Assembly (NCBI GenBank): GCA_964406135.1 | Contig: CAYOQO010000001.1 | Coordinates: 48,209-112,208, forward strand | Origin: JACPFN01 sp964406135 | GTDB lineage: Bacteria; Babelota; Babeliae; Babelales; Chromulinivoraceae | Reading direction: 5' to 3' | DNA: 64,000 bases | In this document: positions 16,601 through 24,717 of the stretch, piece after piece | Layout: each line of letters starts with the position of its first letter | How positions within the stretch are numbered: the first letter of the stretch is position 1 | The notes under the pieces: model-generated | Database searches by the model: none | Seen by the model: the letters and a program-made list of their open reading frames with translations, nothing else | What the model was told of the DNA's origin: nothing | Program-made: the position numbers and the translations under genes

Positions 16601-19600
16601 AGCGCTTGATGCGAATAATAATTATGTAACATTACCAGATTCATCAGTTGCAATGTTTTACAGTTTGATCACTGATGTTGGATATAAGGTTGTTGGTAAC
16701 AGTTTAGTGCCTTTTGATTTTTCACAGGCAGTATTGTTGGAACAAATTCCGACAACTCCTGTAACATACAGTTTGCATAAAACTTTAAACACGATTGGTG
16801 TATATAATGTGTTAGATGATTTATTAGAATCAAGCCTTGAAGGTACCTATCCGTTACCATCAGGAACAACATCGTATATTTCTCAGGCTTTAGATTCTTA
16901 CGTGACTGCACAACGTAAAGCTTGGATTGCAAATTTTGATTCATCAGGACAAAAGCAAGGCATTAAGATTGCAACATTAACCTGTCGTTTCCCTACAGAA
17001 TTTAAAACAAAAACTGCAATTTCTCAGGATGCGTTTGTGTATGAAATTATGCCAAATATTTCTGAATCTTATTGTGATCATGATTTATTTGTTTTAACAA
17101 CATCTGCGCATCCATCACTTCAAAATGTAACATCGCCGATCAATGCAGAAAATGCAGAAATTGCATCAACGTATGCTATCAGTTTAATCACAGGATTTGT
17201 GTTTGATATGTATGGTAAGCAAGTGATGATGAATAATGATACAATTCCTCTACGAGTGAGCGTCGCTGCTGGATCAGCAACAACAATGTCAGGTTCTATG
17301 AACAAGGTACAATCGATTACAGGTCAAATTTTTGCAGCAATCAATTCAAAATTTGATCTTGCAACGATTGCAAATCAGAATTTTGTAACAAAATATCATG
17401 ATTGGGCACAAAATTATGAAGAACAAATGCATCGACCAATGGGGCCGTATACCTTTGGATCGTTAAATATTGGTATTTATGCAGGTGATGATGCACAAGG
17501 AAATTATGTATATTTCCCTGCTCAAAATATGCAAAATGAAGATTTTGCACCATCAGATGTGTTTGTTGCATGTACTGGAACATTTCCAAATTTAAAGATG
17601 CCAGTTCAATTTGATGATACAACAACATATGTCTTAAGTTTAATTTCAGGAAATTTATATGATTCCAATAATAACATTGTTTCAAGGCTTCCTTCAGAAG
17701 CAGTACTTCAGCAAACTGAAACCTTAGTTGAAGGATGGAGTACTTGGTTGCAAAATACGGTGAATGATTTGCAAGAAGCAATGACACAACGATTAGCTTC
17801 AGAGCAAAGCGAGCAACAAGCATTAAATGCTATTCTTGATTCTATTAAGGCTCCGCAATATTTATTGCCATCGCAAGTTCAACAAATTATTAAAGAATTA
17901 ACTCCGTCAGGAGTTCAAGGGTTACCTGCACCGTATGGGCTTTTAAAATATAATTCAAATCCTATTCGTCAGATGTATGTACATGTTTCTCCATTGAGCG
18001 ATCAAGAATCTAATGGGTTGTTGTATTTCTTTTTTGATATTGGTACTGATCAAGCAACAGGTAAGCGTGTTGGTGGAGTTTATACAAAAAGTGGCCAATT
18101 TGTTCGTTTGGTCAAAGGCATGGAACTTGAAGTGATGGAGAAACAGTTTGGTGTGGTGGTGCATGTTGATGGTTCACAAACATTAGGCATTCCTTTAACG
18201 CAACCGTTTTTTGCTATGAAAAATCCATCAGTATCATTAACCTTGGGTAAAAATAGTGCAGATGGTGATTTAATTTCAAGTTCTTCTGATCAGTTCCCAG
18301 GTGGTCCAATTTCGATGGCGCAAGGATTTTATTTGTACTACAGCATGAGTATGAAAGCTTATTATATATATGATGTGGGACAATCACGTTGGATATCATC
18401 AATTGGTGGTCATCTGTACAACAAAAATGGGTCGTCAATTAAATTTGCGCAAAAAGTTGCAATGTTGCAATCAACAAAATCAAAACAAAAATCAAAATCG
18501 GTTGCTACAACAGATGATATGATATTGCTGTATCAAAATACTCATGATGCAGATCAAGGTTATATGAGTGATGGGCAGAATTATGTTAATTTAGATGCGT
18601 CAAGCGAATCTATGACTTGGACAAGTCTGACATCTGGTAATGAATTGACGGTTGAGAAAAATTCAGCAGGCACGAGCTACACGGTGGTTGATGATAGTGG
18701 TTTATCAAAGGTATATAAAATTTCATCAGATATGATATGGCATTCATTGTTTGCAGTACCAATTGATGAACAAGGGTCAATAGTAAGTTCAGGTATACCA
18801 TCTTCATATCGTCATACACAATTAGTGATGTCTTCTGGTAAAATTTCACATTTACTATTCCATGAAGTGTTGTATAAAGTATCTTCGAAAAAATCGAATG
18901 AATATGCAATGATTCCGGTAAATTCAACCATGAATAATCAAATTACTTTGAATGTACAGCAAGATGAAGGTACGAAAGCTGATTATGTTTCAATCTTTGA
19001 TGGAGTTAATACGTATCAATACATGTATATCATGGATAGTTTAGATGAAAGTGCTCAAGATTTTTATCGTGCAAAATTTGCAGGAACAACATCTGTTGCA
19101 ACTGTTGGATTCCCTGTAGGTCCTGTAACGTCAAAAACAATTACGATTGGATCACAAAATGTAACAGTTTCTGCGCCAATAGAAAGCAGCCATGTTTTAT
19201 TTGTTAAAGATATAGCAAATATTACATCGCTGACGACTGTGCCAATGTCTGCAATTCAAGAACTTCCAACAGGTTCAGAGCTTGAAATATTGACTGCAAA
19301 ATTTACGGGCAATGTTGTAACATCAAAAGATGGACGATTTTTTGTGGCAATTGCTGCGTATGATGCAAATAATTCTCAAACATTTTCATATGTTTCAGAT
19401 GGTGCTTATGTTGATCTGTATACTGGCGTATTATTTGATACAACGAATGGTATATCTCTTGGTTATTGTTTAAATCTAGATGATTGGTTGTCGGTACTCA
19501 ACAATGTTGGTGTCAATGTCATTCAATCTTCAAATAATGTAGAAGCAAAATCAAAATCTGCAGTAAAAACATTGGCTTTACGTTATCGAAGTTCAAGTGC

Positions 19601-19691
19601 TGTCAATATTCAAATGGCAGAATTGGTAACCGATGAGCAAGCTCAACAAAATTTGAAAGAATTTACAGCATCAGTGTCGTCATTGAAATGA
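13665..19691 (+). CDS. Giant secreted protein with coiled-coil N-terminus and repeated modules
   Basis: 2,008 residues from the ATG at 13665 (AAGGGAG upstream). Sec signal MKQNRCIGIFFVGFLFLSLS with cleavage near AQA. Residues 30-410 are helical and charged with heptad-like spacing (coiled coil). A hydrophobic segment near 416-436 (LISGVMFMIPNIFQSAFLA) could be a membrane or amphipathic helix. The C-terminal 1,570 residues are beta-rich and Gly/Ser/Thr-rich, with loosely related modules recognised by cores such as IKFGNWVFQIPD, NGPFSFGNVDLTLSDYNI (about 926), MGPYTFGSLNIGIYAGDD (about 1256) and YNSNPIRQMYVHVSP (about 1425). A Cys cluster (FDCSCLNPG...GCSCES) lies near 665-700. No protease, lectin or toxin motif recognised. 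It is probably a surface or secreted effector-like protein. A terminator follows. Confidence 0.8.
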   Translation: MKQNRCIGIFFVGFLFLSLSWSYDAQAMEVIEDASGDAFSVTKNIDEETGEITYNAVDAEGNVMEKLTEDELASLRSSEVADLKEFATKFGKTDKLLSEEDAKAFLNENKEMNQAITKLKNAKLSGLAESDLGKKIADNKTLEEAYQAKGAAKRTETAINKMIDKASSNAAQLSRDFKGDPNLEKLSKKYLRKFNDISAKSLSKIKNLVPDASLNFKSEMEAAVKSGNRKAVETLCVKISKLDAMSGLADQVSSLEKDAASGIAGFEGGLKDSLDSSLTNLNTSFESIEKDPESLLKEVDSGIKDAQGNMQKESMVQKLSQDLKTSVRDAAHEDILKITDEIDAKTEAVGEKLGTANKALSKVKGVFSGHALSDAYDSFKSTSITRDDITDGFCSAGRKLKSLGGKAVDLLEEGAKMLISGVMFMIPNIFQSAFLAQKQRQSELQTLANPIKFGNWVFQIPDSCFNFSNPSATLPIYVRIPVANVTDTVSSQMAEYFNNDVSGPTTANSISAAIHSVGATIASFAGNMTARPERYIMNESGYLAQNPGIVLAYFANNYPQWGSVPLTSSQFSSGQVIDLSGVIIDGSGNQINATGLNGYAAYPLVTPSDWHAQNAPQLTPDNMKDFCATMNSRMALSGDNVKYIEYSTVESGDAGATGSSGLQAAFDCSCLNPGSSQICETGSCAINSMVQAYASGCSCESSLLGSVIPLKGWGTTQGSTLINQIKFPGYSAASQATSFKVGKSGVESAEYANSKTNHALLGCWVYLSANTPFAKAVAGNSKAQLSVYDSYVDYIIFLNEQNEQVPLMVPVQVKYVVSDVTKASSTSVPEGYGTYTTLAQNPDIKYWTSLTSFDQSTNEPLAGFEDSQTGYAKKYSIDDMDASKYIADQTLAGQKGILASAIADLQQSFPNLAAQFATHQAAMQYKLENGPFSFGNVDLTLSDYNITVPGSSAGAAPQAIVPLYEGSSCFGSFEDDLLVALDANNNYVTLPDSSVAMFYSLITDVGYKVVGNSLVPFDFSQAVLLEQIPTTPVTYSLHKTLNTIGVYNVLDDLLESSLEGTYPLPSGTTSYISQALDSYVTAQRKAWIANFDSSGQKQGIKIATLTCRFPTEFKTKTAISQDAFVYEIMPNISESYCDHDLFVLTTSAHPSLQNVTSPINAENAEIASTYAISLITGFVFDMYGKQVMMNNDTIPLRVSVAAGSATTMSGSMNKVQSITGQIFAAINSKFDLATIANQNFVTKYHDWAQNYEEQMHRPMGPYTFGSLNIGIYAGDDAQGNYVYFPAQNMQNEDFAPSDVFVACTGTFPNLKMPVQFDDTTTYVLSLISGNLYDSNNNIVSRLPSEAVLQQTETLVEGWSTWLQNTVNDLQEAMTQRLASEQSEQQALNAILDSIKAPQYLLPSQVQQIIKELTPSGVQGLPAPYGLLKYNSNPIRQMYVHVSPLSDQESNGLLYFFFDIGTDQATGKRVGGVYTKSGQFVRLVKGMELEVMEKQFGVVVHVDGSQTLGIPLTQPFFAMKNPSVSLTLGKNSADGDLISSSSDQFPGGPISMAQGFYLYYSMSMKAYYIYDVGQSRWISSIGGHLYNKNGSSIKFAQKVAMLQSTKSKQKSKSVATTDDMILLYQNTHDADQGYMSDGQNYVNLDASSESMTWTSLTSGNELTVEKNSAGTSYTVVDDSGLSKVYKISSDMIWHSLFAVPIDEQGSIVSSGIPSSYRHTQLVMSSGKISHLLFHEVLYKVSSKKSNEYAMIPVNSTMNNQITLNVQQDEGTKADYVSIFDGVNTYQYMYIMDSLDESAQDFYRAKFAGTTSVATVGFPVGPVTSKTITIGSQNVTVSAPIESSHVLFVKDIANITSLTTVPMSAIQELPTGSELEILTAKFTGNVVTSKDGRFFVAIAAYDANNSQTFSYVSDGAYVDLYTGVLFDTTNGISLGYCLNLDDWLSVLNNVGVNVIQSSNNVEAKSKSAVKTLALRYRSSSAVNIQMAELVTDEQAQQNLKEFTASVSSLK

Positions 19692-19710
19692 TAAGGATAA
19701 TTTGAATCTC

Positions 19711-19738
19711 TTGATCCTCAATTAAGTTTGGGATGACA
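19711..19738 (+). repeat. Degenerate palindromic repeat related to the 53-55 kb copies
   Basis: TTGATCCTCAATTAAG followed by TTTGGGATGACA forms a stem ATCCTCAA/TTTGGGAT with one G-T wobble. It keeps the flanks GATCCTC and GGATGACA shared with the palindromes at 53422, 53781 and 55311, but the loop differs. It is intergenic, just after the giant gene. Confidence 0.45.
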
Positions 19739-19762
19739 AGAATATTTTTTATCGATATTTTT

Positions 19763-19806
19763 AAAAAAAGACTGCAGGAAGTTATGTGACTCCTGCAGTC
19801 TTTTTT
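19763..19806 (+). terminator. Rho-independent terminator
   Basis: A long stem A-run + GACTGCAGGA / TCCTGCAGTC + T-run with an 11-base loop. It terminates the giant secreted gene and works in principle on both strands. Confidence 0.9.
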
Positions 19807-19850
19807 GTTATGCTTGCAGACAAGTACGAAAGATTTTTTTAAGGAAAATT

Positions 19851-21377
19851 ATGAAATTACAAACTCAAATTACAACAAAATCAGCTTTTGCCGTTGACAG
19901 CAAAGCAGTTGCAATTTTGTTGCCAGAAAAATTTAGTGCAAAAGATCTACCTGCGGATCTGCCATCATGCGGTATTGATATTGAACAGTTTTTGCAAGAA
20001 TCAAAATTTACAGGGGCTCAAGGATCAATTGCTTATTTGACGGTACAAATTAAACCAAAAAAAATTATTCATTTGTTGTTTGCCGGTCTTGGATCGAAAG
20101 ATGCAAATAAAAAATTTAATCTCGAGACACTTCGTCGAGCTCTTGGCACGATAGTAAAATCAGTACAAGCAAAAGGATGTGATGAAGTTGCATTTGCATT
20201 ACCAGACGGCAAAGATTATGGTGTTGAAGTTGATTATTTTATGCAACAAATTACCGTAATTTCATACATTGCATTTTATAAATATGACAAATTTATTACG
20301 ACAATTGATAAAAAAGATCGTGAGAAAATTGTTCAATTATTTTTCTGTGTATCATCAGATGATAAAAAATTAGCAGAAGCAGGACTTGAAGCTGGAATTA
20401 TGATTGGTGATTGTGTAAATCAAACTCGTGAATGGGTTGATACTCCACCAAGCAAGTTAACACCAAAAGTTTTGGCGGATTATGCACAAGCTGTTGCAAA
20501 AGAGCAAGGCTTAAAATGTACGGTATTTTCTGAACCTGAAATTATTAAAATGGGTATGGGTGGAATTGCAGGCGTTGCTGCAGGTTCAGAACAAGATGCT
20601 CAATTTGTAATTTTAGAATACAAGTCAAAAAAACCAAAAGCGCAAACAATTGCATTTGTGGGAAAAGGAATTACTTTTGATTCAGGTGGACTGAGTATTA
20701 AACCTGCAAATTCTATGGAAGAAATGAAAGAAGATATGGCAGGTGCAGCATCAGTGATTAATGCAATGGCAGCACTTGCAGAATTGAAACCTGATGTAAA
20801 CGTGATTGGTTTTGCAGCAATTACTGAAAATTTACTCGGTTGTGCTGCGCAAAAACCTGGTGATATTATTACCTTTTATAATGGAAAAACGGCAGAAGTG
20901 CGCAACACTGATGCTGAAGGGCGCTTGGTTTTGGCAGATGCGCTTTCGTATGCTGTAAAAAATTATAAACTTGATGCAATTATTGATGTGGCAACATTGA
21001 CAGGTGCATGTATTTACGCTGTAGGGCCATTTTTTTCAGCATTACTTTCTGATAATGATGAGTTAGCAGAAAAAGTGTATAAAGCTGGGGAACTTGCAGG
21101 TGATCGTGTTTGGCGTTTACCATTTACGCCAGATTTTAAAGAAGCGGTAAAATCACACATTGCCGATATTCAAAATGTTGGAAATCCTGCAATTGCTGCA
21201 GGTACCATTACAGCGGCATGGTTTTTGCGTCATTTTACTGATGATGTACCATGGGTGCATTTGGATATTGCAAGTTCAGCATACAATGTTCCGAATATTT
21301 CATATTTTGGAAAAGGTGCAACTGGATCTTCAGTGCGACTTTTAATTGAAGTTGCTATGCAGTGGAAAAATAAATAA
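19851..21377 (+). CDS. pepA: Leucyl aminopeptidase, M17 family
   Basis: 508 residues, normal length for the family, cytosolic (no signal). The C-terminal catalytic domain shows the metal-binding and catalytic motifs GKGITFDSGGLSIKP (Lys and Asp), EDMAGAA and the family signature NTDAEGRL, including the bridging Asp and Glu and the catalytic Arg. The N-terminal domain is the usual alpha/beta macrodomain-like part. It removes N-terminal residues, mainly Leu, from peptides using two divalent metals, and acts as a hexamer in known members. It stands alone, with terminator hairpins before and after. Confidence 0.95.
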   Translation: MKLQTQITTKSAFAVDSKAVAILLPEKFSAKDLPADLPSCGIDIEQFLQESKFTGAQGSIAYLTVQIKPKKIIHLLFAGLGSKDANKKFNLETLRRALGTIVKSVQAKGCDEVAFALPDGKDYGVEVDYFMQQITVISYIAFYKYDKFITTIDKKDREKIVQLFFCVSSDDKKLAEAGLEAGIMIGDCVNQTREWVDTPPSKLTPKVLADYAQAVAKEQGLKCTVFSEPEIIKMGMGGIAGVAAGSEQDAQFVILEYKSKKPKAQTIAFVGKGITFDSGGLSIKPANSMEEMKEDMAGAASVINAMAALAELKPDVNVIGFAAITENLLGCAAQKPGDIITFYNGKTAEVRNTDAEGRLVLADALSYAVKNYKLDAIIDVATLTGACIYAVGPFFSALLSDNDELAEKVYKAGELAGDRVWRLPFTPDFKEAVKSHIADIQNVGNPAIAAGTITAAWFLRHFTDDVPWVHLDIASSAYNVPNISYFGKGATGSSVRLLIEVAMQWKNK

Positions 21378-21394
21378 ATTTGATTTTTTTTGTA

Positions 21395-21424
21395 TAAGGA
21401 GCTTTAAGAAATTAAAGCTCCTTA
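21395..21424. terminator. Hairpin between convergent pepA and ftsW
   Basis: Perfect stem TAAGGAGCTTTAA / TTAAAGCTCCTTA with a four-base loop. The T-tract after it is poor on both strands, so it may be a weak terminator or an mRNA 3'-end stabiliser. Convergent position supports a 3'-end role. Confidence 0.5.
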
Positions 21425-21458
21425 ATTTGTGATCATGCACATACAATAATATGAGAAT

Positions 21459-22562
21459 TTAAATTTTTTCACGTACAGCGTTATCAATGAGCCCAATCAT
21501 GAATAGATTGCAAACAAGAGCTGTGTTTCCATAGCTGATAAAAGGAAGTCCAATACCTTTAGTTGGTGCAAGGCCAGTTGAGACAAAAAGATTGATTAAA
21601 AATTGCATAGAAATCAAAATTAAAATTCCTTGTACTAAATAAATTGCAAAAACATTATCGAGATTTTTTGTTAATTTTGTTCCAAAAATTAAAAATAAAA
21701 TACAGAGTGTGATAAAAAATAATGATCCGATAAATCCAATTTCTTCTGCCATAATTGCAAAAATAAAATCAGTATGTTGCATCGGAAGATAGAAAAATTT
21801 TTGTTGTGATTGTGCTATTCCAGTACCCCAGATGCCACCAGATCCAATTGCAATTAAAGATTGAATAATCTGAAATCCACTGCCTTGTGGATCTTGCCAT
21901 GGATCAAGGTAAGTTAAAATTCTTTGCCAACGATAGGGTTGTAAATAAATCATTAAAAATCCAACAGGTAATGCTGCACAAATGGTGCCCATAAAATATC
22001 GTAATGGCAAGTTTGCAACAAAAAGCATCATGAGTGTTGTAGTAAATAAAGTGACAAGGCATCCAAAGTCTGGTTGTTTTAACAAAATAAAACCAATAAT
22101 TGCTAAAATGATGATTAACGGCATTGCTGTTTTATGTGTTGTGTTATCAAGAATTTTTTTTCTTGATAGTAATGATGCAAGGTAAATGACTAATGCAACT
22201 TTTAAAAGTTCGCTTGGTTGAAAAATAAATCCATGTAAATTGAGCCATCGATGCGATCCATGAACAGTTCTGCTCAAATTATTTATTAAAGGTAAAGTGG
22301 TTATTAAGGTAGCGCCAAGCAGTGTAAAAAAACTGATATTTTTGAAAAAATTTAAAGGAATGGTTCGTCCAAGTATGAATGCTATGATACCAAATAAAAT
22401 TCCAACAAGTTGTTTTTTTACAAAATAAAGTGGTTGTCCTAAAGTTTCTAGGGCATAGTAGCTGCTTGAAGAATATACAAAAATGACCCCAAGAATAACA
22501 AATGTAAAATTGATAAGAAGAAAAATTGAAAGATTGTATTTTATTTTTTGCTCTAAAAACAT
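21459..22562 (-). CDS. ftsW: FtsW/RodA-family lipid II polymerase
   Basis: 367 residues with about ten membrane helices. Family landmarks are visible: VIFVYSSSSYYAL in the first helix region, the extracellular HGSHRWLNLHGFIFQPSELLKVALV block typical of SEDS glycosyltransferases, DFGCLVTLF, and the C-terminal GLPFISYGNTALV. SEDS proteins polymerise lipid II into glycan strands with a partner transpeptidase. The neighbouring murD suggests the divisome member FtsW rather than RodA. The gene order murD - ankyrin gene - ftsW on the minus strand is a rearranged remnant of the division and cell-wall cluster. murG and the remaining cluster genes are not next to it. Confidence 0.88.
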   Translation of the reverse strand: MFLEQKIKYNLSIFLLINFTFVILGVIFVYSSSSYYALETLGQPLYFVKKQLVGILFGIIAFILGRTIPLNFFKNISFFTLLGATLITTLPLINNLSRTVHGSHRWLNLHGFIFQPSELLKVALVIYLASLLSRKKILDNTTHKTAMPLIIILAIIGFILLKQPDFGCLVTLFTTTLMMLFVANLPLRYFMGTICAALPVGFLMIYLQPYRWQRILTYLDPWQDPQGSGFQIIQSLIAIGSGGIWGTGIAQSQQKFFYLPMQHTDFIFAIMAEEIGFIGSLFFITLCILFLIFGTKLTKNLDNVFAIYLVQGILILISMQFLINLFVSTGLAPTKGIGLPFISYGNTALVCNLFMIGLIDNAVREKI

Positions 22563-22616
22563 TACACGGGTCCTAAATTTTAAAATTTATACACTGGTAA
22601 CGTTATCATAGACTGA

Positions 22617-23189
22617 TCAATGTTGAAAGCATAAATTAATAAATCTGATATCGTTTTTTGATCGAGCACTGTCTATGATATTTTCATTATTTGCATCTTT
22701 GATTGCAAGATTAATCAGAGGACTTTTTAGCAATTCTTCAAAAGCATTGAGCTGATTATTCATAATCGCTACATGTGCAGGAGTAAATCGCCACATGTTC
22801 ATAGTATCTTGAATGTTTGGATTTGCGCCAAATTCAAGCAATAATTGAATGAGTTTAACATTGCCATGACGCGCAGCAATGTGTAGCGCTGTTTCTCCAA
22901 TGCTATTTTGCTGATCAATATCACTATTTGAGTTTTCAAGTAATTTTTCAACTGCGAAATAATCATTTTTTGCTACAGCTAAATGCAATGCCGGTTCATT
23001 GCACTCAATAGATTTTTTCAAAAGAGGTTTTGCTGTTATTGGTGCATGGATTGTTGTTGATTGAGGGGTTGATTGCCAGTTTAATTTCATGAATTGTTTT
23101 TTTATATATTCAAATGCCGATGCTGAAAGATTTGAATTAATGTTCAAGCAGATAAAAAAAGATAAAATATATAATTTTGTTTTTTGCAT
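22617..23189 (-). CDS. Secreted ankyrin-repeat protein
   Basis: 190 residues, GAGGGG ribosome binding site, signal peptide MQKTKLYILSFFICLNINSNLSAS. Residues about 65-180 hold three to four ankyrin repeats: PALHLAVAKNDYFAVEKLLE, GETALHIAARHGNVKLIQLLLEFGANPN and FTPAHVAIMNNQLNAFEELLK. Ankyrin repeats bind proteins, and in host-associated bacteria they are often effectors; a Sec signal here suggests export at least to the periplasm. It lies between murD and ftsW in the same direction, with 54-56 bp gaps, so it is probably co-transcribed with cell-wall genes. Confidence 0.85.
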   Translation of the reverse strand: MQKTKLYILSFFICLNINSNLSASAFEYIKKQFMKLNWQSTPQSTTIHAPITAKPLLKKSIECNEPALHLAVAKNDYFAVEKLLENSNSDIDQQNSIGETALHIAARHGNVKLIQLLLEFGANPNIQDTMNMWRFTPAHVAIMNNQLNAFEELLKSPLINLAIKDANNENIIDSARSKNDIRFINLCFQH

Positions 23190-23245
23190 AATTTCCCCTC
23201 ATTAAATTTAAAGTATGACTATTGGGAAAATATATAAAATTTATA

Positions 23246-24589
23246 TTACCAAGTGCAATCGTTGATCATTTTTTTGAACTGTGCACCGCGGTCTTCAAAA
23301 TTTTTAAAAAGGTCAAAGCTTGCACCAGCAGGCGAAAATAATAAAATTTCGAAATTTTGCTGAAGCTTTAAATATTGTTGCAAAGATTCTTCTAAGGTTG
23401 ATGCAGAAAAATGTGCAATATTAAATTTTTTACAAAGTGATGCAAGTAGTTCTGCTTCTTTACCAAATGCAAAAACCGTAATCGATTTATTTTCAAGATG
23501 CTTGAGCAGGGGAGTTCGATCGGTTCCTTTGCTGATACCACCTAAAAATAATGCAATTTTTTTGTCAAAAAATTTATCAATAGCATGCTTGGTTGCTTGC
23601 CAGACTGTTGATTTTGAATCATTGTACACCGCGACGTTGTTTAAAATTTTTACAAATTCACAGCGATGTTGTTCAGGTTTAAGCTTTTGGGTATATGTTG
23701 CAAAATTGTTAAGGTCAATATTTTGCAAATAAAGTGCAGCAACAATGACCATCCAATTTTGGGCAAAGGTAATATCTGGCAATTGATCAAAATTATCAAA
23801 AATTAATTGTAGTTTTTTATTTTGGTGCAGCAAAATTTGATTATTTCTGACAAAAAAAGTTGGGTAAGAATTTTTTAAATGACTGAATTCTTGATCGACG
23901 CCGAGAATGACGGAGGCGCTGAACAAATAAATTTGCGCTTGCAGTTGAACAGTTGCTTCTATTTTTTCAATTAAATCTGTAGGTAAGAGTGCGATTTGAT
24001 TTTTAGTTTGATGGCGCAAAATGTTGCATTTTGCTTGAAAATATTCTTGTTCATCTTTGTGATGATCAAGATGATTTGGATAAAAATTGGTCCAAATTGC
24101 GAGATCAGGGGCAAAATTTGTTGCAAATTGCAATTGATAACTTGAAAGTTCCAAAATTACTTTTGTTGGTTGTGGTTGTAGATCTAAAACATTAAGCATG
24201 GCATGGCCAATATTTCCTGCAGCAATAGCGTCAGGTGTTGCTTGTGCAAGAAGACTGGTGACCGTTGTTTTTCCAACGGTGCCAGTAATTGCAATGGTGG
24301 TGCCATGAAATTCTTGGGCAAAAATATCAAGCTCTTGTACAAATTTATGAGCATAATTTTGGTAATTGTGAAGTACGATTCCAGGGCTTGGAATGATGAT
24401 ATCGTTATATTGTAAAAATTGATCAATGTTGTGAGGAGTTTCGAGAATAACCTGTAAACTTTGGTCTGTTTTTCGATCCATAATCTGGATTTGATTCGTA
24501 AATTTTTGAACGTATTTTAAAACAGATTGTCCAACAATTCCAAATCCCCAAATGCCAATTTTTTTGTTGCAAAAATTTATGTTTTTCAT
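23246..24589 (-). CDS. murD: UDP-N-acetylmuramoyl-L-alanine--D-glutamate ligase
   Basis: 447 residues, typical length. N-terminal Rossmann-like UDP-binding domain (KIGIWGFGIVGQSVLKY), then the Mur ligase P-loop ITGTVGKTTVTSLL (Val in place of the common Asn), a middle-domain segment ELSSYQL and TNFYPNHLDHH, and C-terminal domain motifs CEFVKILNNVAVYNDSKST and GGISKGTD. The enzyme adds D-Glu to UDP-MurNAc-L-Ala in the cytoplasm with ATP. The Asp-Ser-Lys-Ser/Thr motif and the Asn/His of the middle domain are present, so it is expected to be active. Confidence 0.93.
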   Translation of the reverse strand: MKNINFCNKKIGIWGFGIVGQSVLKYVQKFTNQIQIMDRKTDQSLQVILETPHNIDQFLQYNDIIIPSPGIVLHNYQNYAHKFVQELDIFAQEFHGTTIAITGTVGKTTVTSLLAQATPDAIAAGNIGHAMLNVLDLQPQPTKVILELSSYQLQFATNFAPDLAIWTNFYPNHLDHHKDEQEYFQAKCNILRHQTKNQIALLPTDLIEKIEATVQLQAQIYLFSASVILGVDQEFSHLKNSYPTFFVRNNQILLHQNKKLQLIFDNFDQLPDITFAQNWMVIVAALYLQNIDLNNFATYTQKLKPEQHRCEFVKILNNVAVYNDSKSTVWQATKHAIDKFFDKKIALFLGGISKGTDRTPLLKHLENKSITVFAFGKEAELLASLCKKFNIAHFSASTLEESLQQYLKLQQNFEILLFSPAGASFDLFKNFEDRGAQFKKMINDCTW

Positions 24590-24717
24590 GATGAGTAGTT
24601 TAGCATCGATTCTTGATCAAATCAAAATAAATTCGCTTTTGTATAGTAAAAAACAGACCTTTTGATATTCTGAAAATATGTACACAAATTATTCTTTTTG
24701 TTATGAGGTATGCTTCT

